This document shows, piece after piece, positions 17,294 to 27,309 of a stretch of DNA of 64,000 nucleotides; within the stretch, counting starts at the first letter, position 1, and every line of letters begins with the position of its first letter. The position numbers and the translations under genes are program-made. The stretch is from Massilia sp. WG5 (GTDB lineage: Bacteria > Pseudomonadota > Gammaproteobacteria > Burkholderiales > Burkholderiaceae_D). Under the pieces are notes generated by a model. The model ran no database searches and had not been told where the DNA came from. It saw only the letters and a program-made list of their open reading frames with translations. Location of the stretch: positions 5,456,001 through 5,520,000 of the forward strand of contig NZ_CP012640.2 of the NCBI RefSeq assembly GCF_001412595.2, given 5' to 3'.

Positions 17294-17805
17294 TGCTGGT
17301 CCGTCCCTACGATGCGCGCGATCGCGAGGCCGTCAATGCGGTGGCGCGCGCGGCCTTTGCGCAGTACGCCGGCGATTACGAAGACTGGCCGGGCTTCATC
17401 GAAGGCATCGGCCGGATGGCCGCGCTGGCGGCCGATGCCGATCTGCTGGTGGCGGAACAGGAGGGCGTCGTGGTCGGCGCGGTGGCGCATGTCGGCCCGG
17501 GCCGGCCGCGCGCTCCGTTCTTTCCTGCCGAGTGGTCGGTGATCCGCATGCTGGTCGTCGATCCGGCGCGGCGCGGCCAGGGCGCCGGGCGGGCGCTGGT
17601 GGCGGGCTGCCTGCGGCTGGCGTACGAGGCCGGCGCGCCCGCCGTCGGCCTGCACACGAGCCCGATCATGGCCTCGGCGCTGCGCATGTACGAGGCGCTC
17701 GGTTTCGTGCGCGACCGCGACCTGCCGCCGATCCGCGGCGTAGCCTATGGCCGCTATGTGCTGGCGGCGGCGCTGATTCCGGCGGCCGCCAGCGGCCCCG
17801 GTTGA
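17293..17805 (+). CDS. GNAT-family N-acetyltransferase
   Basis: A 170-residue acetyltransferase. The acetyl-CoA motif VDPARRGQGAGRALVAGCL lies near residues 90-108, preceded by the beta-strand IRMLVV, and the terminal ALRMYEALGFVRDRDLP motif is present. The substrate is not predictable. The ATG overlaps the LysR stop by one base shared in TGATG, so the two genes are translated together. Confidence 0.88.
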   Translation: MLVRPYDARDREAVNAVARAAFAQYAGDYEDWPGFIEGIGRMAALAADADLLVAEQEGVVVGAVAHVGPGRPRAPFFPAEWSVIRMLVVDPARRGQGAGRALVAGCLRLAYEAGAPAVGLHTSPIMASALRMYEALGFVRDRDLPPIRGVAYGRYVLAAALIPAAASGPG

Positions 17806-17854
17806 ATCGCCGCCGGCCGTTCCTCGCGAGCGGTTGCGGCGCGCGGCCGCACGT

Positions 17855-17860
17855 TATACT
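17855..17860 (+). promoter_or_regulatory. Candidate -10 box directly before the EAL-protein gene
   Basis: TATACT ends only five bases before the ATG at 17866. With usual spacing, transcription would start at or next to the A of the ATG, which would give a leaderless mRNA. The -35 region is weak (TTGCGG at 17834, 15 bases away), so this call is tentative. Confidence 0.3.
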
Positions 17861-17865
17861 CGGGC

Positions 17866-20109
17866 ATGGATTCTTTTCCTCCCGCCCCCTTGCCGGGCAA
17901 CCGGCGTGTCTCCCGCGCGCTTGGCGTGGCGGCGGCGCTGATTGTCGTCATCACGCTGGCGCTGGCGGGCGTGCTGTTTTCCAGCTACCGCAGCACGATC
18001 GAGCGCGAACAGACCAACTTGCGCAACCTGGCGGCGGCGTATGCGGCGCAGGCCTACTATGCGATGCTGGCGCTGGACACGGCGCTGGCGCACGGCGCCG
18101 GCGGCGCGGCCGTTCCGGCCTTCGGCGCCGCGGTCGACCATCACGCAGCCAGGATCTACCTGCGCGGGCCGGGCGGGGTGCGTCGCCCCGCCCACGCCGC
18201 ACGCCCGGGGCAGGAAACGCCGATGCCGGCGCCGGAAGGACCGGCGGTGGTCGCCCTCGGCGAACCCGGCCGGCCGGGCGGGCGCACGACGATCACGCTG
18301 GCGCGCGCACTGCATGCGCGCGGTCCGGACGGCGCCGAGGCGGCCGTCATCGAGACCGACGTCACCTATTTCCAGCGTATTTTCGCCTCGTCCGACCTCG
18401 GCGAGGGCGGCTCGGTCACCCTGCTGCGGCGTGACGGCATCATGCTGGTGCGCAGCCCGACGCTGCCGGCCGCGATCGGCCGCTCCTTCCTGAACACGCC
18501 GCTGTTCCAGATCCATCTGCCGCGCGCGCCCGCCGGCGCCTTCGAGACCGACAGCCCGATCGACGGCAAGCGCCGCCTGTACGGCTACAGCGCGGTCGCC
18601 GGCTATCCGCTGGTGATCGTTACCGGCCGCGACCAGGCCGATACCCTGGCGGTCTGGCGCCGCTGGCTGTGGGTGGGCGTGCTGGCGTGGGCGCTGCTGT
18701 CGGCGACGCTGGCCTTGCTGGCCTGGCGGATCGGACGCGAATCGGCGCGCCAGGCGGCGCTCATCGCGCGCCTGAAGGACAGCGAAAACCGGCTCACCTG
18801 GCTGTCCGACTTCGACCAGCCGAGCGGCTTGCCGAACCAGAACCAGCTGCGCCGCAGGCTGGGCGAGGCGATCCGGGCTGCCGCCGCGGACAGCGGACAG
18901 GTGGTGCTGCTGCTGGTCGCGCTCGAACGCCTGCAGGAAGTGGCCGACCTGCTGGGACACGAGGCCGGCGAGGAGGCGGTGCGCCAGGTCGCCGCGCGCC
19001 TGGACCGGCTGGCGCCGCGCGCCCTGTGCCCGGCGCGCGTCAAGCCGAACGAGTTCGGCCTGCTGTTGACGGCCGCCTCGGGGCGCATCGCGGCCGACCG
19101 CTTCGCGTTCGAGCTGCAGGCGCTGCTGTCGGCGCCGGTCCACGTGCGCGAGCGCGAGTTCTATCTCGAGCCCGTGGTCGGCGTCGCGGTGTATCCGCAG
19201 GATGCCGGCTCGGCCAACGAATTGATGCGCCTGGCCGACATCGCCAAGCACCGTGCGCGCGGCGAAAGCGGCGAGCCGGTGCAGTTCCATTCCGAGGCCA
19301 CCCATATCCAGCTCGACGAGCGGCTGTCGATCGAGGAGCAGCTGCGCCGCGCCCTCGAGCGCGACGAACTGCGTCTGGCGTACCAGCCGAAGGTCGAGAT
19401 CGCGAGCGGCCGCATCACCGGATTCGAGGTGCTGCTGCGCTGGCATAACCCGCTGCTCGGCGAAGTCTCGCCGGCGCGTTTCATCCCGATCGCCGAACAG
19501 ACCGGACTGATTCTCCCGATCGGCAACTGGGTCTTGCGCAGCGCTTGTCAGCGCGCCAGCGCGTGGCAGCGCGAATACGGCATCCAGTCCAGGATCGCCG
19601 TCAACCTGTCGATCCGCCAGTTCTACCAGAAGGACCTGCTGCGCTCGATCGAGGAAGCGCTGTCCGGCGCCGGCCTGGCGGCGGACGCGCTGCAGCTGGA
19701 GATCACGGAAAGCATCGCCATGAGCCGTATCGATGTCGTCGAGCGCCTGCTGGCGGGCATCCGCGCGCTGGGCGTCGAGCTGTCGATCGACGACTTCGGC
19801 ACGGGCCATTCGAGCCTGGCCTACCTGAAGCGTTTCCCGGTCCAGTGCCTGAAGATCGACCGCGCCTTCGTCCACGACCTGGGGCAGGATGCCGACAGCG
19901 AGGCGATCGTGCGCGCCATCGTGGCGCTTGGCCATGGCCTGAAGATGCGCATCGTTGCCGAAGGCGTGGAGACCGAGGTCCAGCTGGCGATGCTCCGCGA
20001 ACTCGGCTGCGACGAGTTCCAGGGCTACCTGTTCGCGCGTCCGCTCGACGCCGCGGCGGTGGCGCCGCTGCTGGCCGCCGAGGCAGCCCGGCAAACCGCA
20101 GCCCGCTGA
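17866..20109 (+). CDS. Membrane GGDEF(degenerate)-EAL cyclic-di-GMP phosphodiesterase
   Basis: A 747-residue signalling protein. Membrane segments at about residues 22-45 and 262-285 enclose a periplasmic sensor domain of about 215 residues. The GGDEF-like domain (about residues 310-445) has VKPNEF where GGDEF should be, so it should be inactive as a cyclase. The EAL domain (about residues 485-740) keeps the catalytic set: FEVLLRW (E of EAL), [36 protein letters not shown] and FQGYLFARP. Cyclic-di-GMP hydrolysis is therefore expected, perhaps with the GGDEF-like domain as a regulatory site. The sensed signal is not evident. Confidence 0.92.
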   Translation: MDSFPPAPLPGNRRVSRALGVAAALIVVITLALAGVLFSSYRSTIEREQTNLRNLAAAYAAQAYYAMLALDTALAHGAGGAAVPAFGAAVDHHAARIYLRGPGGVRRPAHAARPGQETPMPAPEGPAVVALGEPGRPGGRTTITLARALHARGPDGAEAAVIETDVTYFQRIFASSDLGEGGSVTLLRRDGIMLVRSPTLPAAIGRSFLNTPLFQIHLPRAPAGAFETDSPIDGKRRLYGYSAVAGYPLVIVTGRDQADTLAVWRRWLWVGVLAWALLSATLALLAWRIGRESARQAALIARLKDSENRLTWLSDFDQPSGLPNQNQLRRRLGEAIRAAAADSGQVVLLLVALERLQEVADLLGHEAGEEAVRQVAARLDRLAPRALCPARVKPNEFGLLLTAASGRIAADRFAFELQALLSAPVHVREREFYLEPVVGVAVYPQDAGSANELMRLADIAKHRARGESGEPVQFHSEATHIQLDERLSIEEQLRRALERDELRLAYQPKVEIASGRITGFEVLLRWHNPLLGEVSPARFIPIAEQTGLILPIGNWVLRSACQRASAWQREYGIQSRIAVNLSIRQFYQKDLLRSIEEALSGAGLAADALQLEITESIAMSRIDVVERLLAGIRALGVELSIDDFGTGHSSLAYLKRFPVQCLKIDRAFVHDLGQDADSEAIVRAIVALGHGLKMRIVAEGVETEVQLAMLRELGCDEFQGYLFARPLDAAAVAPLLAAEAARQTAAR

Positions 20110-20152
20110 GGGCGGCGTTTTCAAGCGTGCGGGCCGTATTCCGGCACTCGCC

Positions 20153-20158
20153 TATACT
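20153..20158 (+). promoter_or_regulatory. Candidate -10 box of the act-cox operon
   Basis: TATACT lies 67 bases upstream of actA in an AT-richer leader that includes GGTAAAAACAACAAC. No convincing -35 is seen, so a regulator-dependent promoter is possible. Confidence 0.35.
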
Positions 20159-20225
20159 ATGAATGGTGGTAAAAACAACAACTATATAACAACAAATCCT
20201 TTTTCGGACCTGATCCGTATTAGCA

Positions 20226-20876
20226 ATGGCCGCGCCATTTTCCAAGACCGCCGTCCTCGTCATCAAGCTCGCCCTGCTGGCGATCGTGGGCGTGGTCGTG
20301 GCGGCGGTGGCGGCGGCGCGCTGGGAGATGACGCCGCGTAACGGCGTGATGCAGCCGGTCAACCAGCCGATCCCCTTCAGCCACAAGCACCATGTCGGCG
20401 ACGACGGCATCGACTGCCGTTACTGCCATACCTCGGTCGAAAAGTCGGGCTTTGCCGGCATGCCCTCGACCGGCATCTGCCTGAGCTGCCATTCGCAGCT
20501 CTTCCTCGATTCTCCCTTGCTGGCGCCCCTGCACGAGAGCGCGCGCACCGGCAAGCCGATCGAGTGGGTGCGGGTGCACGACCTGCCGGACTTCGTCTAC
20601 TTCCAGCACGATATCCACATCAACAAAGGCGTGGCCTGCGTCGAATGCCATGGCCGCGTCGACCAGATGCCGCTGACCTGGCGCACCGCCTCGCTCGAGA
20701 TGCAATGGTGCCTGGGCTGCCACCGCAATGCGCCGCAGCATATCCGGCCCCTGTCCAAGGTGCTGTCGATGGCGCCGCAGCGGCCCCTGAGCCCCGAGGA
20801 AGTGCGCCAGTTGACCCGGCTCTACCACCTGCGCGACCGGAACGCGCTGACCAACTGTTCGACCTGCCACCGATGA
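20226..20876 (+). CDS. actA: Alternative Complex III pentahaem cytochrome c subunit ActA
   Basis: A 216-residue protein with one N-terminal membrane anchor (about residues 9-32) and five CXXCH sites: CRYCH (C64), CLSCH, CVECH, CLGCH and CSTCH at the C-terminal end. Five haems and this size are those of ActA, the periplasmic electron carrier of Alternative Complex III, which oxidises quinol and passes electrons to a cytochrome or directly to the oxidase. It starts the operon; the TGA overlaps the ATG of actB. Class III cytochrome-like annotation is possible, but the following genes make ActA firm. Confidence 0.93.
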   Translation: MAAPFSKTAVLVIKLALLAIVGVVVAAVAAARWEMTPRNGVMQPVNQPIPFSHKHHVGDDGIDCRYCHTSVEKSGFAGMPSTGICLSCHSQLFLDSPLLAPLHESARTGKPIEWVRVHDLPDFVYFQHDIHINKGVACVECHGRVDQMPLTWRTASLEMQWCLGCHRNAPQHIRPLSKVLSMAPQRPLSPEEVRQLTRLYHLRDRNALTNCSTCHR

Positions 20877-23725
20877 AAGCTCCCGGCCACCCTGTCATTC
20901 CGATCCACGGCCAGGATGAGCCGTCGCGGCGCCGCTTCCTGAAGCTGATGGCGGCCTCCGCGGCCCTCGCCGGCGCCGGCTGCAGCGGGCCGCCGGCCGA
21001 GACCATCGTGCCCTATGTGCGCATGCCGGAGCAGGACGTGCCCGGGCTGCCGCTGTTCTACGCCAGCGCCTTCGTGCGGCGCGGCTTCGCCCACGGGGTG
21101 CTGGTCGAAACGAATATGGGGCGCCCGACCAAGGTCGAGGGCAATCCCGAGCACCCGGTCTCGGCCGGCACCACCGACGTCTTCACCCAGGCCTCGATCC
21201 TGCAGATGTGGGACCCGGACCGGTCGCAGACCGTGCAGCAGAGGGTGGAGAAGGACAGCGAACTGTCGACCTGGGCGGCCTTCGAGGCGGCCCTGGAGGC
21301 GCGCCGTCCGCATTTTGCGCGCGACGGCGGCGCCGGGCTGCGCATCCTGACCGGCGCCGTCACCTCGCCGACGCTGGCGGCCCAGCTGGCGGCGCTGCAG
21401 CAGAAGTATCCGGCGATGCGCTGGCATGCCTGGGATCCGCTGCACGACGACGGCGCGGCGGCGGCGGCCGACCTGGCTTTCGGCCGTCCGCTGGATGCGC
21501 TGTACAGGCTGGATCGCGTCGCGGTGCTGCTGACCCTGGACGCCGACCTGTTCGGCGCGGAAGGCTCGCACGGCGCCAGCCTGGCGCATGCGCGCGCCTT
21601 CACCGCGCCGCGCCGGCTCGGCGCCAATGTGGCCGCGAACCGCCTGTATGCGATGGAATCGACCCCGACCCTCACCGGCGCCTATGCCGATGAGCGCCTG
21701 GCGCGCGCGCCGCACGAGATCGAGGCGGCACTGTGGCGCATCGCCGGCATGCTGGGCGCGGCCCCGGGCGGGAGCACGGCGGCCGATGCGGCCGGGACCC
21801 GTTGGGAAGCGGCGGTGGCGAAGGCCTTACGCGATGCCCGCGGGCGTGCGCTGGTGGTTGCCGGCCCGACCCTGAGTCCGGCCAGCCGCGCCCTGGTCCA
21901 CCTGCTCAACCAGCGCCTGGGCGCGCAGGACGGCGCGCTCGCGTATATCGAACCGGTGGCGCTGGGCGCGCCGGCGCACGGCGCCGCGTTGGCGGAGCTG
22001 AGCGCCGACATGCAGGCCGGCAGGGTCGACACCCTGCTGATGCTGGACGCGAATCCGGTCTACGCCGCGCCGCCCGCGCTCGGGTTCGCGCAGGCCCTGC
22101 GGCGCGTGCCGCTGAGCGCGCATCTCGGCCTGTACCGCGACGAGACCGCACGCGAAGCCGGCTGGCACCTGCCGCTGGCGCACTGCTACGAAGCCTGGAG
22201 CGACGCCCGCGCCTCTGACGGCACCGCCAGCATCGTGCAGCCGATGATCGCGCCCCTGTACGGCGGACGCTCGGCGCATGCGCTGCTGGCGATCGCGCTG
22301 GGGGAGGGCAGCCGCGACGGCCACGCGCTGGTGCGCGCCACATGGCAGGCGGCGCGCCCGGGGCAGGAAACGGATGCCTTCGACGCGGCCTGGCGCGAGG
22401 CGCTGCGCCGCGGCCTGGTGCCGGACAGCGCCGCGCCGCCGGTCGCGGTGCGCACGGCCACGGCGCCAGCGCAGCCGGCGCCGGTCGCCCCGCCGCTGGT
22501 GGCGCGCTTCGCGCCCGACCCGGCCGTCGACGGCGGCGAATTTTCGAACAACGCTTGGCTGCAGGAGCTGCCGCGGCCACTGAGCTCGCTCACCTGGGAC
22601 AACGCGGCCCTGGTCGGCCCGGCCACCGCCAAGCGCGCCGGCCTCGCCGACGGCGACATCGTGCGCCTGGAACTCGACGGGCGCACACTGGAGGCGCCGG
22701 TGCTGGTGCTGGCGGAGCAGGCCGAGGGCGCGGTCACCCTGCCGCTCGGCTACGGCCGCAGCGGCGCCGGTTCGGTCGGCAATGGCGTCGGCTTCAACGC
22801 CTACCGCCTGCGGGCCGAGGCGGCGATGGGCGCGCAGGACGCGTCGGCGCCGCTGGGGATGGTGCGTACCGGGCGCAGCCATGAATTCGCGCTGCGCCAG
22901 CGCGAAGTCGACATGCACGGACGCGATCCGGTGAAGGTGACCGAAGTCAGCCGCCCGGTGCCGCGCAAAAAGCCGGAAGAAGAGGAGGGCGGCAAGACCT
23001 CGCTGTACCCGGAGCGCAGCTACGATGAGTACAAATGGGGCATGGCGATCGACCTGAACGCGTGCATCGGCTGCGCGTCCTGCACCGTCGCCTGCCAGGC
23101 CGAGAACAATATCCCGGTGGTCGGCAAGGAAGAGGTGATCCGCGGCCGCAGCATGCACTGGATCCGCGTCGACCGCTACCGCACCGGGCGGCGCACCCTG
23201 TTCCAGCCGGTTCCCTGCATGCATTGCGAGCACGCGCCCTGCGAGGAGGTATGCCCGGTCGGCGCCACCGTGCACGACGACGAAGGCTTGAACGTCCAGG
23301 TCTACAACCGCTGCATCGGCACCCGCTTCTGCTCGAACAACTGCCCTTATAAAGTCCGGCGCTTCAACTTCCTGCAGTATTCGAACGAGAAGCTGGAGAG
23401 CCTGAAGGCGCTGCAGAATCCGGAAGTGACGGTGCGTAAGCGCGGCGTGATGGAAAAGTGCAGCTACTGCCTGCAGCGCATCACGCGCGCCCGCATCGAC
23501 GCCGAAAAGCAGGGCCGCCCCATCGCCGACGGCGAGGTCGTGACGGCCTGCCAGGCGGCCTGCCCGACGGCGGCGATCCACTTCGGCGACCTGAACGATC
23601 CGCGCAGCGCCGTGGTCGCGGCCAAGGCCTCGAAGCTCGACTATGTGCTGCTCGAGGAACTGAACACCCGGCCGCGCACCAGTTATGCGGCGCGCGTCGT
23701 CAACCCCGATCCGGAGCTGGGATGA
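20873..23725 (+). CDS. actB: Alternative Complex III molybdopterin-like/iron-sulfur subunit ActB
   Basis: A 950-residue fusion: a twin-arginine-like start (SRRRFLKLMAASAAL) with a Cys at the probable lipobox, a domain of the molybdopterin oxidoreductase family (about residues 50-680), then a four-cluster ferredoxin-like domain with CIGCASCTVAC (C731 onward), CMHCEHAPCEEVCP, CIGTRFCSNNCP and CSYCLQRI/CQAACP. In known ActB proteins the first domain has lost the molybdenum cofactor, so it is expected to be structural. It carries electrons between quinol oxidation and the cytochromes. Overlaps both neighbours by ATGA. Confidence 0.94.
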   Translation: MKAPGHPVIPIHGQDEPSRRRFLKLMAASAALAGAGCSGPPAETIVPYVRMPEQDVPGLPLFYASAFVRRGFAHGVLVETNMGRPTKVEGNPEHPVSAGTTDVFTQASILQMWDPDRSQTVQQRVEKDSELSTWAAFEAALEARRPHFARDGGAGLRILTGAVTSPTLAAQLAALQQKYPAMRWHAWDPLHDDGAAAAADLAFGRPLDALYRLDRVAVLLTLDADLFGAEGSHGASLAHARAFTAPRRLGANVAANRLYAMESTPTLTGAYADERLARAPHEIEAALWRIAGMLGAAPGGSTAADAAGTRWEAAVAKALRDARGRALVVAGPTLSPASRALVHLLNQRLGAQDGALAYIEPVALGAPAHGAALAELSADMQAGRVDTLLMLDANPVYAAPPALGFAQALRRVPLSAHLGLYRDETAREAGWHLPLAHCYEAWSDARASDGTASIVQPMIAPLYGGRSAHALLAIALGEGSRDGHALVRATWQAARPGQETDAFDAAWREALRRGLVPDSAAPPVAVRTATAPAQPAPVAPPLVARFAPDPAVDGGEFSNNAWLQELPRPLSSLTWDNAALVGPATAKRAGLADGDIVRLELDGRTLEAPVLVLAEQAEGAVTLPLGYGRSGAGSVGNGVGFNAYRLRAEAAMGAQDASAPLGMVRTGRSHEFALRQREVDMHGRDPVKVTEVSRPVPRKKPEEEEGGKTSLYPERSYDEYKWGMAIDLNACIGCASCTVACQAENNIPVVGKEEVIRGRSMHWIRVDRYRTGRRTLFQPVPCMHCEHAPCEEVCPVGATVHDDEGLNVQVYNRCIGTRFCSNNCPYKVRRFNFLQYSNEKLESLKALQNPEVTVRKRGVMEKCSYCLQRITRARIDAEKQGRPIADGEVVTACQAACPTAAIHFGDLNDPRSAVVAAKASKLDYVLLEELNTRPRTSYAARVVNPDPELG

Positions 23726-25122
23726 GCGCGCCACCGTCCCTCGACCCCGGAACGGATTCGCCGCGCTCGCGAAACAGCGAGGTGCTGCGCGCCGGCTGGG
23801 GCTATGCCGACGTCAGCGACAAGATCGCCGGCATCGTCCTGTCCGGCCATTTCGGCTGGAAGTGGTGGACCGCCTTCCTGCTAACATCCGGCGGCGTGCT
23901 GGCGATGCTGGTCGCGGTCAGCTGGCTGCTGGTGAAGGGCATCGGGATCTGGGGCGTCGACATCCCGGTGGCCTGGGGCTTCGCCATCGGGAACTTCGTG
24001 TGGTGGATCGGGATCGGCCACGCCGGCACCTTCATCTCGGCGGTGCTGCTCCTGCTGCGCCAGAAATGGCGCACCTCGATCAACCGCTTCGCCGAGGCGA
24101 TGACCCTATTCGCGGCCGGCATCGCCGGCATCTTCCCGATCCTGCACCTGGGCCGGCCCTGGTTCTTCTACTGGCTGGTGCCGTATCCGAACGTGATGAA
24201 CGTCTGGCCGCAGTGGCGCAGCCCGCTGGTCTGGGACTTCTTCGCGATCGCCACCTATCTGTCGGTGTCGCTGCTGTTCTGGTACGTGGGCCTGATCCCC
24301 GACCTGGGCACGCTGCGCGACCGCGCCGGCGCGCGCGGGCAACGCGGCGCCCAGGTCGTCTACGGCATGCTGGCGCTGGGCTGGCGCGGCGAGGCGCGGC
24401 ACTGGGCGCGCTTCGAGAAGGCCTACCTGCTGCTGGCAGGGCTGGCCACGCCGCTGGTGGTGTCGGTGCACACCATCGTCTCGCTCGACTTCGCGGTCGG
24501 GAACACGCCCGGCTACCATTCGACGATCTTCCCGCCGTACTTCGTGGCCGGCGCGCTGTTCTCGGGCTTCGCGATGGTGCTGACCCTGGCGATCCCGCTG
24601 CGCGCGGCCTTCGGGCTGCAGGACTTCATCACCGGCAAGCACCTGGCGAATGCCGCCAAGGTGCTGCTGGCGACCAGCTGCATGGTCGGCTACGGCTACC
24701 TGGCCGAGATCTTCACCGCCTTCTACAGCGGCGACAAGTACGAGATCTACATGACCGTCAACCGCTGGACCGGGCCTTACGCGCCGGTCTACTGGAGCAT
24801 GCTGACCTGTAACATCCTCGTTCCGCAGCTGCTGTGGTGGCGCCGCATGCGCCACAGCGTGCTGGCGCTGTTCGTGCTGAGCCTCGTCATCAACGCCGGC
24901 ATGTGGATGGAGCGCTTCCTGATCGTGGTGTCCTCGCTGCACCGCGATTATCTGCCCTCGGCATGGGGCATGTTCTATCCGACCCGCTGGGACTGGATCA
25001 CGCTGTTCGGTTCGATCGCGCTGTTCGTCTGGCTGTTCCTGCTGTTCGTGCGCTTCCTGCCGCTGATCTCGATGGCCGAGATGCGGGAGCTGGTGCGCGA
25101 GAGCGCAAAGGGGAAGACATGA
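23722..25122 (+). CDS. actC: Alternative Complex III NrfD-like membrane subunit ActC
   Basis: A 466-residue integral membrane protein with about ten helices, of the NrfD/PsrC family that binds quinol. Family features include FGWKWWTAFLL at the first helix, WWIGIGHAGTFISAVLLL, FEKAYLLLAGLATPLVVSVHTIVSLDFA and NAGMWMERFLIVV. It overlaps ActB and ActD by four bases each. It provides a quinol site and possible proton path of Alternative Complex III. Confidence 0.94.
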   Translation: MSAPPSLDPGTDSPRSRNSEVLRAGWGYADVSDKIAGIVLSGHFGWKWWTAFLLTSGGVLAMLVAVSWLLVKGIGIWGVDIPVAWGFAIGNFVWWIGIGHAGTFISAVLLLLRQKWRTSINRFAEAMTLFAAGIAGIFPILHLGRPWFFYWLVPYPNVMNVWPQWRSPLVWDFFAIATYLSVSLLFWYVGLIPDLGTLRDRAGARGQRGAQVVYGMLALGWRGEARHWARFEKAYLLLAGLATPLVVSVHTIVSLDFAVGNTPGYHSTIFPPYFVAGALFSGFAMVLTLAIPLRAAFGLQDFITGKHLANAAKVLLATSCMVGYGYLAEIFTAFYSGDKYEIYMTVNRWTGPYAPVYWSMLTCNILVPQLLWWRRMRHSVLALFVLSLVINAGMWMERFLIVVSSLHRDYLPSAWGMFYPTRWDWITLFGSIALFVWLFLLFVRFLPLISMAEMRELVRESAKGKT

Positions 25123-25664
25123 GCAGGCAGCGAGGCGCGCGCCTCTACGGCCTGCTGGCCGAGTTCCCCAACGCCGACGCCCTCTGCGCCGCCGCGAAGC
25201 AGGCGCGCGAACACGGCTACACCCACGCCGAAGCCTACAGCCCCTTCTTCATCGAAGGCCTGGACGAGACGCTCGGCAGCGGCCCCAGCCTGGTGGCGCC
25301 GGCGACGCTGGCCGGCGGCCTGCTGGGCGGCGCCGGGACCTACTTCCTGCAGTGGTATGCGGCGGTGGTCGACTATCCGATCAACGTCGGCGGCCGGCCC
25401 CTGCACAGCTGGCCGGCCTTCATCCCGGCCACCTTCGAGATCACCATCCTCGGCGCGGCGCTGGCGGCGGTGCTGACGATGCTGATCCAGAACGGCCTGC
25501 CGCGCCTGCACCACCCGCTGTTCGAGGTCGAGGAATTCGAGCTGGCCAGCCGCAACCGCTTCTTCCTGTGCCTGCCGGCCCGCGATCCGGTGTTCGCGCC
25601 CGGCCCGGCGCGCGCGCTGCTGGAAGGGCTGCAGCCGATGCTGCTGCGCGAGGTGCCGGCATGA
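25119..25664 (+). CDS. actD: Alternative Complex III membrane subunit ActD
   Basis: A 181-residue protein (DUF3341 type) with a cytoplasmic N-terminal domain beginning with RLYGLLAEFPNADALCAAAKQAREHGYTHAEAYSPFFIEGL and two membrane helices (about residues 63-85 and 103-125). The motif VDYPINVGGRPLHSWPAFIPATFEITILGAAL is characteristic. The start overlaps the actC stop. Confidence 0.92.
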   Translation: MSRQRGARLYGLLAEFPNADALCAAAKQAREHGYTHAEAYSPFFIEGLDETLGSGPSLVAPATLAGGLLGGAGTYFLQWYAAVVDYPINVGGRPLHSWPAFIPATFEITILGAALAAVLTMLIQNGLPRLHHPLFEVEEFELASRNRFFLCLPARDPVFAPGPARALLEGLQPMLLREVPA

Positions 25665-26284
25665 AGACGAGCGTCTGCCTCCTGCCGCTGCTCGGATTGC
25701 TGAGCAGCCTCCTGAGCGGCTGCGAACGGGCCAAACAGGACATGTACGACCAGCCGCGCTATAAAACTTTTTCCGCCGCCAAGCTGTTCCCGGACGGCGC
25801 CAGCGCGCGCACGCCGCCGCCCGGCACCCAGCCGCGCGCGCGGGGCGCCTTCGCCGACAGCACCGGCGGCCGCGCGGGCGCGCAGGCGGTGCAGGCCGAC
25901 CTCGCGGCCGAGCGCGCGCAGACGAATCCGTATCCGGTCGACCTGCGCCTGCTGGAGCGGGGCCGTGACCGCTACATGATCTACTGCATGCCCTGCCACA
26001 GCCCGGTGGGCGACGGCGACGGACTGGTGGTGCGGCGCGGCTTTCCGGCGCCGCCCAGCTATCACCAGGAACGGCTGCGCAAGGCGCCGGACCGCCACCT
26101 CTACGACGTGATCACGCAGGGCTACGGCGTGATGGTGCCCTATGCCGACCGGGTCGAGCCGGCCGACCGCTGGGCCATCGTGGCCTTCATCCGCGCCCTG
26201 CAGCTGAGCCAGAACGCGCCGGCCGACAGCCTGCCGCCGGCGCTGAAGGCGCGCCTGGATGCACAGCCCGGAGGCGCCCCATGA
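25661..26284 (+). CDS. actE: Alternative Complex III monohaem cytochrome c lipoprotein ActE
   Basis: A 207-residue lipoprotein: the signal peptide ends in LLSGC, making Cys21 the lipidated residue. One haem site CMPCH lies near residue 110, within YMIYCMPCHSPVGDGDGLV, and the axial Met is probably in YGVMVPYADRV. The DMYDQPRYK motif after the lipobox is typical of ActE. It likely carries electrons from ActAB to the oxidase. Confidence 0.93.
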   Translation: MKTSVCLLPLLGLLSSLLSGCERAKQDMYDQPRYKTFSAAKLFPDGASARTPPPGTQPRARGAFADSTGGRAGAQAVQADLAAERAQTNPYPVDLRLLERGRDRYMIYCMPCHSPVGDGDGLVVRRGFPAPPSYHQERLRKAPDRHLYDVITQGYGVMVPYADRVEPADRWAIVAFIRALQLSQNAPADSLPPALKARLDAQPGGAP

Positions 26285-27309
26285 GGCCGGCCATCCAACG
26301 CAGCGTGCTCCTTGCCGCCGCGGTGGTGCTCGCGGTCCTGTGCTGGTTCGGCTGGCGCGCCGATGGGCGCGCGCTGCTGGCCGGCTACCTGGCGGTGTGG
26401 TGGTTCGCCACCGGCGCGCTGCTGGGCGGGCTGGCCAACCTCTGGCTGCACCAGTTGACCGGCGGCGCCTGGGGCGAGACCATCCGCCCGCCGCTGCTGC
26501 GCGCGGCACGCTGGCTGCCGCTGGCCTGCCTGCTGTTCATTCCGGTGCTGCTGGGGATGCACCTGCTCTACCCGTGGGCCGGCGCGCAGCCGCTCGCGCC
26601 GGACACGCCGTTCCGCCGCTGGTGGCTGACGCCCGGCGGCTTCATGCTGCGCAGCGTGGCCTACCTGGCCCTGTGGAGCCTGCTGGCCTGGATCGAGACG
26701 CGCGCCCGCCATCGCTCGGCGGGCCGGGCCGCCGTCTGCCTGCTGCTGTACGGCTTTTCGAGCGGCCTGGCGTCCATCGACTGGATCATGTCGCTGCAGC
26801 CGGAATGGTATTCGAGCGTGTTCGGCTGGCTGACCGGCACCGGCCAGATGCTGACCGGGCTGGCGCTGGCGGTGCTGCTGATCGACAGGACAGCGGCGCG
26901 CCAGCGCCTGCCGGACCTCGGCAACCTCCTGATGATGTACGTGATGACCTGGGCCTACCTGGCCTACGTGCAGTTCCTGATCATCTGGGCGGCCGACCTG
27001 CCGCGCGAGATTTCCTGGTACCTGCGGCGCGACTCGGCCGGCTGGCACGCCGTCGCCTGGAGCCTGCTGGCCCTGCACGGCGCCGGACCGATCCTGATCC
27101 TGCTGTCGCGCCATGCCAAGCAGGCGCCGCGCCTGATGGGGGCGCTGGCGGCGGTGCTGCTGGCGGCGCACCTGCTCGACTGCTGGTGGCTGGTGCTGCC
27201 CTCGGTGCACGGCCTGATTGCCGACTGGGCCTGGCCGGCGCTGCTGCCGGTACTGGCTGTCGTGGTGCTGGCCACGCTGGGAAAGGAGAAAGTCCATGTC
27301 CGGGCATGA
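26281..27309 (+). CDS. actF: Alternative Complex III NrfD-like membrane subunit ActF
   Basis: A 342-residue membrane protein with about ten helices. Motifs SSGLASIDWIMSLQPEWYSSVFGWL and PDLGNLLMMYVMTWAYLAYVQFLIIWAADLPREISWYLRR are those of ActF, the second NrfD-like subunit. It overlaps the actE stop by four bases and the following small gene by 14 bases. Confidence 0.93.
   Translation: MRPAIQRSVLLAAAVVLAVLCWFGWRADGRALLAGYLAVWWFATGALLGGLANLWLHQLTGGAWGETIRPPLLRAARWLPLACLLFIPVLLGMHLLYPWAGAQPLAPDTPFRRWWLTPGGFMLRSVAYLALWSLLAWIETRARHRSAGRAAVCLLLYGFSSGLASIDWIMSLQPEWYSSVFGWLTGTGQMLTGLALAVLLIDRTAARQRLPDLGNLLMMYVMTWAYLAYVQFLIIWAADLPREISWYLRRDSAGWHAVAWSLLALHGAGPILILLSRHAKQAPRLMGALAAVLLAAHLLDCWWLVLPSVHGLIADWAWPALLPVLAVVVLATLGKEKVHVRA

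Noticed and set aside
17854..20124. 756-codon frame on the minus strand opposite the EAL protein
   Set aside because: It is a mirror of the codon bias of the plus-strand gene: rich in Arg, Gly, His and Gln, with no domain. The plus frame has clear GGDEF/EAL motifs.
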